Shown: positions 35,890-44,221 of the stretch, piece after piece | How positions within the stretch are numbered: the first letter of the stretch is position 1 | How the letters are laid out: each line of letters starts with the position of its first letter | Assembly (NCBI GenBank): GCA_905612355.1 | Contig: CAJQRU010000020.1 | Span: 1-56,533 of the forward strand | Reading direction: 5' to 3' | DNA length: 56,533 nucleotides | DNA from: an uncultured Gammaproteobacteria bacterium | GTDB lineage: Bacteria > Pseudomonadota > Gammaproteobacteria > Arenicellales > UBA868 | The notes under the pieces: generated by a model | The model's database searches: none | Seen by the model: the letters and a program-made list of their open reading frames with translations, nothing else | Told to the model about the DNA's origin: nothing | Translations under genes and position numbers: made by a program

Positions 35890-35964
35890 ACCGATTTGGC
35901 TAACAGAGCCCAGCCTAAAGGTGAAAGCGCAATAATCAGGAGATGGTGATCTATTCGACACGCA

Positions 35965-36693
35965 TTATTTTAACGAGCCAACCGTCTCCCTCCATAGTCT
36001 GCCAACGCCGAAATCGCGAGGCCATTCGACGCGAGCTAGTAGACATGCATGCCATACGGTCGCCTGATTTGCAGTCACCACCGGTTTACCGAGTGCTTTT
36101 TCAAGAATATCGATTGCATCGATCGTCACAAGGTTGGTGCACGAAATCACTAAACCTTCCGCATCAGAGGTGTCCGCGGCAATACCCAACCGGACCACTT
36201 CATCGATAGACACATCGGCAATACCATCAACGAGGCCCATAGGGCAGACACGACTCACTCCAACATCGGCCTCCTCGAGAAACTCACCCAACTTAATGCT
36301 TACTTCTTCAACGTACGGCGCAAGGACAGCAACCTTGGTAATCTCCATGGCACGACAAGCTGCCAGAATAGCTCCTGAGGTCGTCGTGGCAACGGAACCG
36401 GATGCGCGTTCGATGCGTTGACGTAGATCAGCTTCGCCGCTGAGACCTCGAATAAAACTTGCAGAAGTACACGCGAAGGCGACCACGCTCGGGTTAATGA
36501 GGTTGAAGCTGTTTGCACACACCTCCACAGAACCGTCGTCTACGAGCGCTTCCATTCCAGTCAAGTTGACCTCGCCCTGAGCCTGCGGTTGACGGGTGAA
36601 ATGTAATGACACGTTCTTCGGCGCAAAACTCCAGAATTCACGGTCCAAAGCACCATCACCCGGATAAATGATTCCTATCCGAAACTCAGTCAT
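35965..36693 (-). CDS. EutA-like enzyme of the Asp/Glu racemase superfamily, cassette A (copy 2)
   Basis: A 242-residue member of the maleate isomerase/EutA branch. Unlike the other two copies it keeps both catalytic cysteines: Cys75 in FACTSASF and Cys185 in VISCTNLVTID. ATTTSGAILAA and VLAPYVEEV are the usual anion-binding segments. Two-cysteine members catalyse cis-trans isomerisation or racemisation through thiol/thiolate pairs. It is convergent with the M24 gene of cassette A, with 75 bp between stops. No strong ribosome-binding site is visible before the ATG. Confidence 0.85.
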   Translation of the reverse strand: MTEFRIGIIYPGDGALDREFWSFAPKNVSLHFTRQPQAQGEVNLTGMEALVDDGSVEVCANSFNLINPSVVAFACTSASFIRGLSGEADLRQRIERASGSVATTTSGAILAACRAMEITKVAVLAPYVEEVSIKLGEFLEEADVGVSRVCPMGLVDGIADVSIDEVVRLGIAADTSDAEGLVISCTNLVTIDAIDILEKALGKPVVTANQATVWHACLLARVEWPRDFGVGRLWRETVGSLK

Positions 36694-37054
36694 CCCGAGG
36701 GCTCTGTTTCATTTCTCGCATCACAAAAACGGCACTGCAGTATGCCAAATAAGTACGCAATCTTGAACAGCCGATTGTACAAATTCCACTTCATCCAGAC
36801 GGGGCGACCCAGTGCTTAAGCGAGCAGCGTTGGGGCCGGCTTAAACTGATCCCAGGCGCCGCTCAAGCGCCTTGGTAGCTAAAGCCGCTGGAACACTAAA
36901 GAACTGCATAGTGTTTTTACGCTTTATTTGCAACGTTTTTTATCACTGCGTTAAATAGTGCGTTAAACACCAAACTATCCATTTCCCTTTGTTTTCCAAT
37001 CGTTAGCGTTAACACAACGTAAGTAAGAATTCTTACGTTTTTATGTAAACGCTT
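36694..37054. other. 361-bp AT-rich non-coding stretch
   Basis: Begins upstream of the EutA-like gene of cassette A. It holds a bulged hairpin at about 36852-36875 (CCAGGCGC paired with GCGCCTTGG), two GCGTTAAA direct repeats 14 bp apart near 36941-36962, and a palindrome around 37017-37038 (AACGTAAG paired with CTTACGTT, followed by a T-run). GC drops sharply from about 36900, marking the edge of a foreign segment. No gene was seen. Confidence 0.4.
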
Positions 37055-37086
37055 AAAACGAGAGCTTTAATACTCTCGTTTTTTTA
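37055..37086. terminator. intrinsic terminator, bidirectional
   Basis: AAAACGAGAG (37055-37064) and CTCTCGTTTT (37073-37082) form a perfect 10-bp stem around an 8-base loop, followed by more T on the + strand; on the minus strand the stem ends in TTTT. It lies just after the 54-codon minus-strand gene and probably ends that transcript. Confidence 0.75.
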
Positions 37087-37104
37087 TGTATGTATGTACG
37101 TAAA

Positions 37105-37269
37105 CTAACTACGTTGCATTTGTACTAACTGCTGTTGTTGCTTCTGTAGTCTTGCTCGTGTTTTGCTTATCTGCTCTCGCTTCTTCCGCTCCTTCGCAAG
37201 TTTGTCGTATCTATCTGCTGTTCGCTGAATTGTTGTAGTGTCTGCCGAAATAATCTCTACAATTTCCAT
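37105..37269 (-). CDS. small basic coiled-coil-like protein of the low-GC insert
   Basis: A 54-residue frame that starts with an ATG overlapping the stop of the preceding gene (TAATG), a classic coupling arrangement. The sequence begins MEIVEIISAD, then is strongly charged and basic (LAKERKKREQISKTRARLQ) and ends in a Gln-rich run (KQQQQLVQMQRS), which favours an amphipathic helix. No family is recognised. A bidirectional terminator follows. Codon use is AT-rich, unlike the surrounding genes, and fits phage or plasmid DNA. Confidence 0.5.
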   Translation of the reverse strand: MEIVEIISADTTTIQRTADRYDKLAKERKKREQISKTRARLQKQQQQLVQMQRS

Positions 37270-37733
37270 TAGTTGCTCCCACTACTATTTAACAAATACG
37301 TAAGCACTGCTTTGTAGTTTCCTGCAAGTTTTGCAACCATTAACGCTTCCTTAAACTCATCCATCTCAAACCCATTCTTAACAACAATCTCCCATAAACG
37401 CTTGCGCTGCTTCTTCGCTTCGTCAGTCGGAATCATAATGGTATATTCGTGTCGCAACTCAGCACATAGGTTCAACGCTTTCCCTTTTTCTTTTAATACG
37501 CGTTCCGCAGTGTCAGCAGTTAAGTCGTGTATGTAAAACCCATTTATTAACCCTAGCCAACCATCGGCTGACGCAAACCACATTACGTCAATTTGTATCC
37601 TCTCTTCGCAATCCAGCAAATCATTAAATGCCCCTCCTATACATAACATTGACGCTGCCGTTATGGATTCGTCGCAGTGTTCTTCGTTAAGTTTTATAGC
37701 ATCAACGACTGCATTGGCTCGCGGAGCGTGCAC
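37269..37733 (-). CDS. unknown protein of a low-GC insert, N-terminus made of M81 shadow sequence
   Basis: A 154-codon frame. Its first dozen codons (MHAPRANAVV) are the other reading frame of the truncated M81 gene, so the native gene probably began later or has lost its 5' end at the junction near 37700. The remaining residues (DESITAASMLCIGGAFNDLL, YIHDLTADTAERVLKEKGKALNLCAEL, MDEFKEALMVAKLAGNYKAVLTYLL) look like a folded helical domain but match nothing I know. The low GC and the TAATG link to the next small gene suggest a mobile-element cargo operon. Confidence 0.45.
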   Translation of the reverse strand: MHAPRANAVVDAIKLNEEHCDESITAASMLCIGGAFNDLLDCEERIQIDVMWFASADGWLGLINGFYIHDLTADTAERVLKEKGKALNLCAELRHEYTIMIPTDEAKKQRKRLWEIVVKNGFEMDEFKEALMVAKLAGNYKAVLTYLLNSSGSN

Positions 37734-38356
37734 TGCATCGGCGGCATCGTAATAAGCGGTAGTTTTCGATATGCCTGTATCGGCGAAACCTGACCGCGAA
37801 CGATGCGCGCCAAAAGTTCAACAGCCTCGCAACCCCTTTCGTTCATATCGATGTGCGGATAAGTATCGAAGCCGATGATCACATCGGCTAAGCGGGCCAT
37901 CTGTTCCGTAATGTTTGCGTGCAAATCGAGAGTAACAACAATGGGCATATCGCGACCGACAAGCTTGCGAACGGCATCAATGAACGCACCCTCCGCGTCC
38001 TGGTAGTCCTCGGTCACCATCGCCCCGTGCAGGTCGAGGAGCATGCCGTCTACCGGTAAAACGTTTTCAAGACGTTCTAAAAACCAGCCCAGAATCGTAT
38101 CGAATGCCTGCTGAACGACCACGCCTGCAGGGCACGCCATTGCAGTCAATAGGGGTATCAGCTCTAAGCCGGCAGCTTGCGCTGCGTCAATGTAACCACC
38201 GTGAATAGAGCCCGTTCCGGCGTATCGTCTGATGATGGCATTTCCGCCCTCCAACTGGGGTCCCAATTGGCTGTCGCGAATGAAGTCTGCCAGGGTCGTC
38301 GGCGTCGTGGAGAATGTGTTGGTTTCGTGCTGAATACCTCCACTGGCGATGCGCAT
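37694..38356 (-). pseudogene. M81 (MlrC-like) metallopeptidase-family gene, N-terminal half only
   Basis: The frame encodes 220 residues that match the first half of the roughly 490-residue M81 family: MRIASGGIQHETNTFS, LDLHGAMVTEDYQDAEG, VTLDLHANITEQM and DTYPHIDMNERG, including the metal-binding histidine and aspartate positions of that half. After REPMQSLM the sequence meets a stop and low-GC foreign DNA, so the C-terminal half is missing. An intact relative is at 52652-54139. The gene was probably broken by the insert at about 37700. Confidence 0.75.
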
Positions 38357-38756
38357 GGTTACCTACTTGAGAGTCAGTGCAGTTCGTATAGGATTGTATT
38401 GTATATCAGCCCTCCCAATGAATTTGGAGTTACAGAGAGTTGCACCCCAGTAACGGCAAGATACAGTCAGTTAGTTTGGGAACTTAATGGCACTACTTTT
38501 GTGGGCTTCCGTCTGTAATACTGTGGAGTTGTTGTTGTTGATGCATGACCTAATCTTTCTGAGGGAGTCTGTAAGTCACCTTGATCCCCAACACAATTTC
38601 TAATTGACCTTTCTGCGAATTGTTTATCTTCTAGTTGCTCAGAAAGAGCTAGATACCCATCTGAATCGGAAAGCGACTTTTTTGAAACAGCTCTAAGTCG
38701 TTTATTTTTTAATAAGATCTGTATGATGTTGCATACGGGTGTGTGGGGTGCCTATA
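38357..38756. other. 400-bp low-GC stretch without a supported gene
   Basis: Upstream of the broken M81 gene. It contains short frames broken by stops and a run of AT-rich sequence near 38690-38720. The part at 38400-38520 is open on the + strand but shows no recognisable motif. It is probably degraded insert or remnant DNA. Confidence 0.35.
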
Positions 38757-38966
38757 TCACTCCTCCGGTATATCATCTCTCGTTAGTTTCCCTTTCCCCC
38801 ACAATCTTACCGCAATAATTAGAATCGATTTGAGGCTAATATCACGAGACAGCGCCTTAGAAACATCCGAAGAGGTATCGGAGAGAATAGAGTTGGGATT
38901 GGCTCCACTATGTAGCATCTGAAGAACCTTTCCGTGGTCTCTTGCCACAACGGCGTTTTTAAACAT
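38757..38966 (-). CDS. short ankyrin-repeat-like fragment
   Basis: A 69-codon frame. The first third, AVVARDHGKVLQMLHSGANPNSIL, fits the A-x-x-x-G-x-x-x-x-V-x-x-L-L-x-x-G-A-x-x-N pattern of an ankyrin repeat. The rest (SLKSILIIAVRLWGKGKLTRDD) is not repeat-like. One repeat is too little for a stable domain, so it is either a fragment or a very small hypothetical protein. Confidence 0.35.
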   Translation of the reverse strand: MFKNAVVARDHGKVLQMLHSGANPNSILSDTSSDVSKALSRDISLKSILIIAVRLWGKGKLTRDDIPEE

Positions 38967-39013
38967 GACTGAATTTTGAAGAGGTCGATCTTGGCACCAC
39001 CAGTGAAACGGAT

Positions 39014-39151
39014 TTACAGATCTAATTGTACGAAGTAAGCTATGTTCGCTGGGTCCGTTACGAACAATGCATCGATTCCTGCCTTTTCCATTCGGGCTCG
39101 AGTTCTCTCCGTTCGTTGCTTGAACTCTCTACGGCTAAATCGTAGTTTCAC
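39014..39151 (-). pseudogene. remnant of a DoeA/EutD-type M24 gene, N-terminal 40 codons
   Basis: Reading the minus strand from a GTG at 39151 gives VKLRFSRREFKQRTERTRAR, MEKAGIDALFVTDPANIAYF and a stop at 39014. The first 40 residues align without gaps to the intact ectoine-hydrolase-like protein at 51435 (KFSRREF, RARMDKAGID, VTDPANMNYL). After that the similarity ends abruptly. DNA identity to the intact gene is partial, so this is the tail of an older paralog rather than a fresh copy. Confidence 0.75.
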
Positions 39152-39375
39152 TGCTGTTCTTCCATTTTCATGCCAATTTTTCGCAATAGTTCTTATTGCG
39201 GCGTCGAACTGGCTGTTGTGGATACTTGAATGCTGTCGTATTTACGTGTGACCAAACTGTATCGGAATTCTAAAGGAGGGATTATCCTAGTATTGAATTG
39301 GCTGTATCAAATCAGTCATTCAAATGGCAAAGCTACAAGAACTCCCTGCTTCGGTGAATAAAACGGGAGCTCAGC

Positions 39376-40464
39376 CTATGTAAGCTTTCCGCGACCTAGA
39401 ACCCGCCAGGTAAGCTCGACCTGCTCGTGTCTAACACCGACCATTTCATCGTGCAGGCAGACAGTGGTATCGCCGTATCCGACGATCCACTCTAACTTGT
39501 CACCAACCTTGATCGTATGATTTGGTTCCGCCAACTGAATGATACCGTGTTCAGCAGAGAGACTTACTGAGGCAATATCGCTCACCCCTTCCAGACGCGG
39601 CTGAGCAATATCGACACTCAGTGCTTTGCGGCCTGCATCGACGATGATTCGATCTGCAACCGGTCTGCTGGTCACGGTGGACACTACAGTCAAGGCAAAC
39701 GGGTGGTCGATTCCCCAACTCTCGTAAAGCATATCAGAAAATATTCCGCCACCTGCCTGAATTTCCGTAATACCGGGAATACCTGCCGTGAACTTGAACG
39801 TACCCGTACCTCCGCAACTGACAATCTCGACCGGTAAACCGGCATTACGGCACAGGTCAGCAGTCGCAACCAATTTTCCGACTGCCTCATCACAACATGA
39901 TTGACGCTTGTCAGGAGGCAGGCCGAGGCAGTGTGCTTCCCATGCCATTAGTCCGACAAACCGAAGCCCGGGGAGATCGTCGAGCGCTTTTGCAAGGTTC
40001 AGGGCACGTTCGCCTGGCGGCACGCCTGCACGATCCATACCGTTGTCGACCTCAACAACGACCCGAAGCCGTTGGTCCCTCGAATTTGCAGCCTGGGAGA
40101 GTTGCTCGCCATTTACCAGGCTATCAACTGCCACGATGACATCGGCGACATCCAACAGCTTGGCAAGCCTGCTTGCTTTTTGTTCCCCCACGACCTGATT
40201 TGCGATGAGGATGTCTCTGATACCTCCCTGCGCCATCACCTCGGCTTCACTCAGTTTCGCGCAAGTGATGCCAATTGCACCTGCTGCGAGTTGAAGGTGT
40301 GCAAGCTCCGGAATCTTCTGTCCTTTGGTATGGGGGCGCCAGTTAACGCCTTTGGTGCGAAAGAACTGCGCCATGCGTGCAATATTCTGTTCGAGCAAAT
40401 CCAAATCCACGACCAACGACGGGGTATCGAGGTCCCACTTTGTTGCTGCTGAGATGTTTGTCAT
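39376..40464 (-). CDS. D-threonine aldolase/D-serine dehydratase-like PLP enzyme (DSD1 family)
   Basis: A 362-residue fold-type III (alanine-racemase-like) PLP enzyme. It opens DLDTPSLVVDLDLLEQNI, has the PLP lysine Lys47 in RPHTKGQK, VEVDNGMDRAGV, the phosphate-binding CGGTGTFKF and QAGGGIFSDMLYE. In this family a C-terminal His plus Cys or Asp binds Zn or Mn; here the equivalent area is CLHDEMVGV. It cleaves or dehydrates D-3-hydroxy amino acids. It is intact among degraded genes, directly downstream of an M81 C-terminal remnant, which suggests an ancestral M81-aldolase operon. Confidence 0.87.
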   Translation of the reverse strand: MTNISAATKWDLDTPSLVVDLDLLEQNIARMAQFFRTKGVNWRPHTKGQKIPELAHLQLAAGAIGITCAKLSEAEVMAQGGIRDILIANQVVGEQKASRLAKLLDVADVIVAVDSLVNGEQLSQAANSRDQRLRVVVEVDNGMDRAGVPPGERALNLAKALDDLPGLRFVGLMAWEAHCLGLPPDKRQSCCDEAVGKLVATADLCRNAGLPVEIVSCGGTGTFKFTAGIPGITEIQAGGGIFSDMLYESWGIDHPFALTVVSTVTSRPVADRIIVDAGRKALSVDIAQPRLEGVSDIASVSLSAEHGIIQLAEPNHTIKVGDKLEWIVGYGDTTVCLHDEMVGVRHEQVELTWRVLGRGKLT

Positions 40465-40529
40465 AAGTGTTTTACCTTAAGTAGGTTGAGACGCGCATGC
40501 AACTGCCCATGGACCCATGTGATGAGCCC

Positions 40530-40766
40530 CTAGCTGTGGCCTGGATGGGGCGCAGAGGAATCCTCCCCCGGAGACCAGCTGGTATCTCGTTCGAAGGGAA
40601 ACATCGGGCGACGACGGTGGTGAAAGTCGAAGCGGGTCAGGTCGGCGCAGGTCGATCCGGGGGTGTTCACCCGGATATGGTGGGGACAGACCTCACGATA
40701 GGCGGCGATCGGTGCGTTGACACCTTTCGCCACTAGGACCCGGAACCGGTCGGGCACGACCGCGCA
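40530..40766 (-). pseudogene. M81 (MlrC-like) gene remnant, C-terminal 78 codons
   Basis: The minus strand encodes CAVVPDRFRVLVAKGVNAP, IAAYREVCPHHIRVNTPG and RRRPMFPFERDTSW, which aligns with the very C-terminus of the intact M81 protein at 52652-54139 (FEVLVAKGVNSPLAAY, FIRVNTPG, RRRPMFPFE). Upstream of Cys the frame runs into AT-rich unrelated sequence (junction near 40767), so the rest of the gene is gone. It cannot be the missing half of the 37694-38356 fragment by simple insertion, because it lies on the 5' side of that fragment. Confidence 0.78.
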
Positions 40767-41211
40767 GCTCGTTAGCTGCTGCTTCAGTGAAGTAATATTT
40801 TTAAAGAATAACAGTTTCAAAAAGTTAGATCGCCAAATACTCTTGGTCTCGCACACCTTAAAACCTGACGTGTGGTGGTGGTCACGTTGTAGTTCAAACT
40901 CAGACTGTTCCCCGCCAAATCCGATAACATCTTAACAGCCTTTTTCCTCACTTTATCGGAGAAAGGAAGCGAGGCGTTCTTCACCAGTGAAGTAGACAGT
41001 TGGATCAAGGGTGAAGGCAGGGGAAACCTGATGACATCCTTCAAATGAGGATTTGAGAAAGACACTAACTCGACGAGAGTGGGTCAGAGGGTAGGAAAAG
41101 AGTTGTTGGAAGATTTTTTACCCATAGCGCGGTGGGCGCACTTCAGTTCGCACGCCCACCGCCTTCGTGGAAGTTTATTCCGAAACTTGAGGTTCGTCGT
41201 TAGGTGCAGTC
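40767..41211. other. 445-bp degraded region with a short unknown frame
   Basis: Contains a minus-strand frame of 82 codons (40817-41065; SDKVRKKAVKMLSDLAGNSL region) without recognised family or good ribosome-binding site. The rest is non-coding; the hairpin near 41129 is listed separately. Confidence 0.35.
41129..41162. terminator. GC-rich hairpin downstream of the ABC permease/binding-protein operon
   Basis: GCGGTGGGCG and CGCCCACCGC form a perfect 10-bp stem with a 14-base loop, 50 bp after the stop of the minus-strand binding-protein gene. No T-run follows on the minus strand, so it may act with Rho or as a 3' stabiliser. Confidence 0.5.
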
Positions 41212-41994
41212 CTACTTGAACCACTTATTATGCCAGGACTTTTTCTTACCGGAGGTTTCCGAACGTTCCATCCAAATATTCACAAACTGCTGGAAGTGAT
41301 ATTCGCCTGGCGCAATCGCGTAGGAGTAGCCCTGAGGATTCACCGGTTCATCACCCAGTGTGCGCAGCTTCATCGCTGGGTTCGCTTCAATAAACATTCT
41401 CATCGTGGTTGAGTCGGTGAATACCGCATCAGCTCGTTTGCTCGCCACTTCTAGGAAAATTGTCGCCAATTTGTCTGAGACCAATGCTTTTACCTCAGCA
41501 TTCACGAAGAAGACTCGAGCAAACGCCTCGTCAGCCGTTCCTGAGAGCACAGAAATTACTTTTCCAGCTTGATCCAAATCGGCATAAGTTTTCATATTGG
41601 AACTTTCAGACACAGCAATTTGTTGGGTATCAAAGCCCCAGGCATCGGCAAACAATACTACCTGTGCCCGTGCCGCAGTTCGAAAGAGACCCACCATTCC
41701 GATATCACACTTATCCGCTAGCAGGCTAGGTATTACGGTTGCCCACGTGGAATCGACGTGCACTAGCTTTACACCAATGTTCTCTGCCAAATCTTCTCCA
41801 GCATCGACGTTATAGCCTGTCCAATTGCCGGTCTTCGGATCCTTGTAATTCATTGGCAGTGCTTCCGCGTGGCAAATACGCAGCGCGCCATTGGATTTTA
41901 TTTCTTGAATCTTACTATCTCCGGCCTGGGCAGAAGGTCCACCCAGCATTGCAAACAAACATAATGCCCCGACAAAAGTTTTCATCCATTTCAT
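41212..41994 (-). CDS. ABC transporter periplasmic amino-acid binding protein (SBP family 3)
   Basis: About 260 residues from the ATG at 41994, which follows AAGGAG by nine bases. A Sec signal peptide (MKWMKTFVGALCLFAML...AQA) is followed by the mature protein starting near GDSKIQEIK. Family 3 features are GALRICHAEALPMNYKD, the GYNVDAGEDLAENIG segment and the periplasmic ligand cleft region LLADKCDIGMVG. It binds a polar amino acid or derivative and feeds the two permeases encoded just upstream on the same strand. There is no ATPase gene in this block. Confidence 0.87.
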   Translation of the reverse strand: MKWMKTFVGALCLFAMLGGPSAQAGDSKIQEIKSNGALRICHAEALPMNYKDPKTGNWTGYNVDAGEDLAENIGVKLVHVDSTWATVIPSLLADKCDIGMVGLFRTAARAQVVLFADAWGFDTQQIAVSESSNMKTYADLDQAGKVISVLSGTADEAFARVFFVNAEVKALVSDKLATIFLEVASKRADAVFTDSTTMRMFIEANPAMKLRTLGDEPVNPQGYSYAIAPGEYHFQQFVNIWMERSETSGKKKSWHNKWFK

Positions 41995-42142
41995 GATAGT
42001 TTTCTCCTTAAGTAGATGTCTTTCGACATGGCCTGCAGTTGGAAATCTAGCAAAATACATTGCTAAAAGTCCATCTCCTAATTTTCCTGGATACTATTCC
42101 GTAGCCCACTGATTTAAACCTAGATAACAGGAGCCAACTGTT

Positions 42143-42808
42143 CTACTGGCCAGTACGACGCACGAGGGCTATTTCGCTTCGTCTCGAATATAAGCTAAAT
42201 GGAAGAATAATAAGAAAATAGAGTAGAGCAATGGCACTAAGAAACTCGACATAACGGAAAGTCTGGGCCCCTAACGTACTCGCCTGGTAAACAAGTTCGG
42301 TAATTCCAATTGCCGATAGCAAGCTGGACGCTTTTATCAATTCAGTAAGAAAGTTAACAAAAGCCGGCATCATTCGTCGTATCGCCTGCGGAAGAATTAC
42401 AAATCTCCAGACTGGAATTTTGGGGAGACCTAAAGCCAAGGCGCCTTCAATCTGCTCTCGTGGAACGGCCAATATTCCAGCACGAAAAATCTCTGCCAGA
42501 AAAGCACCCGAATAAAGCGATAACGCCAGAATACCGCAAGTCTCTGCGGATAGCCTGAGATCGAACAGTAACGGCAAGCACGAATAGACCCAGAAGATAA
42601 GAACCATCTCGGGTATGGTACGAAAGAAATCGATAAAATTCGTAGCGAGTCGATATTCAATACCTCTTTCCATCAACTTTCCAAGACAGGCAATCAACCC
42701 AATTATTACTCCGAAACCTAGGGACACTGTTGAGATTATGACGGTCATCCAAAGACCCTCGAGCAACACGGGAAAGAAGCGTATTAGAGTATGTAAATCA
42801 AATTCCAT
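42143..42808 (-). CDS. amino-acid ABC transporter permease (HisMQ family)
   Basis: A 221-residue inner-membrane protein with about five helices. The cytoplasmic EAA loop is EGALALGLPKIPVWRFVILPQAIRRMMP, split here as EGALALGLPK and ILPQAIRRMMP, the contact site for the ATPase. The segment TIPEMVLIFWVY is the usual P-x-x-x-L-I-x-x-x-Y pattern. It lies 5 bp after the other permease, so the two form a heterodimeric channel. The binding protein follows 148 bp downstream. Confidence 0.9.
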   Translation of the reverse strand: MEFDLHTLIRFFPVLLEGLWMTVIISTVSLGFGVIIGLIACLGKLMERGIEYRLATNFIDFFRTIPEMVLIFWVYSCLPLLFDLRLSAETCGILALSLYSGAFLAEIFRAGILAVPREQIEGALALGLPKIPVWRFVILPQAIRRMMPAFVNFLTELIKASSLLSAIGITELVYQASTLGAQTFRYVEFLSAIALLYFLIILPFSLYSRRSEIALVRRTGQ

Positions 42809-42813
42809 GGCAG

Positions 42814-43605
42814 TTATCGCTCGCCTTCCCGCAAATGACGTTCAAGCCGTAAAGTTCCACGACTCATTAGATAGCCAACAATGCAATACATGCAAGCAGC
42901 TACAGTTAGTACCTCGATCGGTTTAAAAGTAAAGTTACTGATCCTTGTTGACACAGTCATCAATTCGCTAATAGAAAGAATTGATAGGATTGACGTTGCT
43001 TTGAACAGACTAATCGCGAGATTTGCCAGTGGCGGAATAATGATTCTTAGAGCTTGTGGCAGGACAATTTCAGTCCACCGTGGCCGCAGCGGAAGACCCA
43101 AAGCAAGGGCTGCCTCCCATTGACCACGCGGAACTGCTCCGATTCCTGCTCGCACGATTTCCGAGAAATAGGCACTCGATTGAAGCCCCATGGCGATGAG
43201 TCCACTCTGAAACGCAGTAGTGGTAAAACCCGTTAAGATAGGTAGGGCGAAGTGAACCCAAATTAACATGACCAGGATCGGTGTGTTACGAAAGATTTCT
43301 ACGTAGATAACTACAATCCAACGTAAGATTGGAAGCGAAGACTGGCTAACGATTGCGAGTAATGTTCCAACTACCAATCCTATCGCCGTAGCAATGAATG
43401 CGATCATTAAGCTCATGCCAAGAGCCCAAACCATAACCTCGCGATATTCCCACACCGTCGAGAACTCGAGGGCACGCACAAGATCCCAGTTAAGATGGTA
43501 GATAACAATTGCCGCCAGAACGGCTAATCCTATCCAAAATACCAGTTTGGCCTTCATCTTCATCTTTAATAGAAAGCTCTCAATTTCCCTTATCAATGAC
43601 GCCAA
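42814..43605 (-). CDS. amino-acid ABC transporter permease (HisMQ family)
   Basis: A 263-residue inner-membrane protein; the longer N-terminus (about 40 residues with one extra helix, LVFWIGLAVLAAIVIYHL) is typical for one partner in such permease pairs. Core motifs are FRNTPILVMLIWVHFALP and the EAA loop EAALALGLPLRPRWTEIVLPQA. It is the first gene of a minus-strand block permease-permease-binding protein. The sequence upstream is a 616-bp region shared with the divergent amidase gene. Confidence 0.9.
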   Translation of the reverse strand: MASLIREIESFLLKMKMKAKLVFWIGLAVLAAIVIYHLNWDLVRALEFSTVWEYREVMVWALGMSLMIAFIATAIGLVVGTLLAIVSQSSLPILRWIVVIYVEIFRNTPILVMLIWVHFALPILTGFTTTAFQSGLIAMGLQSSAYFSEIVRAGIGAVPRGQWEAALALGLPLRPRWTEIVLPQALRIIIPPLANLAISLFKATSILSILSISELMTVSTRISNFTFKPIEVLTVAACMYCIVGYLMSRGTLRLERHLREGER

Positions 43606-44221
43606 AACAACGCTGCGACCTTTGCCTCCTCGGATAATTCAACTGAAGTTTACATTACAGGTTAGGGTTGCCACGATCACCCTTCCAATTTGTTCATGTA
43701 CTCCGTTCGGATTTATAACCAATATGGAGTTTTAGCCAGTTGAGAAAAGTGACCAATCTGAACGATTTCTTGGTACAAGAAAAGCAACCGCAGCACATAC
43801 GCTACAGCAGACAAGAGTAATGTTGTTGCGTTGCAGAATTGAGGACTGATTGCCGTCCCAATGCTCGTGACTCTAAGGACTGGCGCTCAAGTTCTGATTT
43901 AAACGACGATTCCGGTGGAGCTGGAGAGACTATCACAAAGCCGTTCAGGGTTCTGCCTATCCTGATTGTGCCTGACTGAGAACCATACCCGTGAATTTAG
44001 TGCGGTACTGTCAGTATTTGTGGCATCTGAGAACTGGGCTTGTTAAGTCGAAGATGACTGATTTGGGATGCATACTTTGATGAAGTAATCAATTAGTAGT
44101 TAGTGGAATTAGCCAAGAGTCTGGGAACAGCTAGGCCTGGCGCTTTCTAGTGAGCAGAGAAACCACTGAACAAACTTAATCAAGAATCATTTCCATTTTA
44201 TTCAGAGAATTAGGAAATTTA
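43606..44221. other. 616-bp divergent intergenic region
   Basis: Separates the permease gene (-) and the amidase gene (+), and so should carry both promoters. Near 43947-43984 there is an imperfect inverted pair (ggttct and agaacc about 24 bp apart). An AGGAAA lies just before the amidase ATG. No gene, RNA or long repeat was recognised; a regulator-binding site is plausible but not demonstrable by eye. Confidence 0.4.

Noticed and set aside
36841-36900. tRNA-like 3' end or attachment site
   Set aside because: A bulged hairpin is present, but no cloverleaf or T-loop sequence can be drawn.
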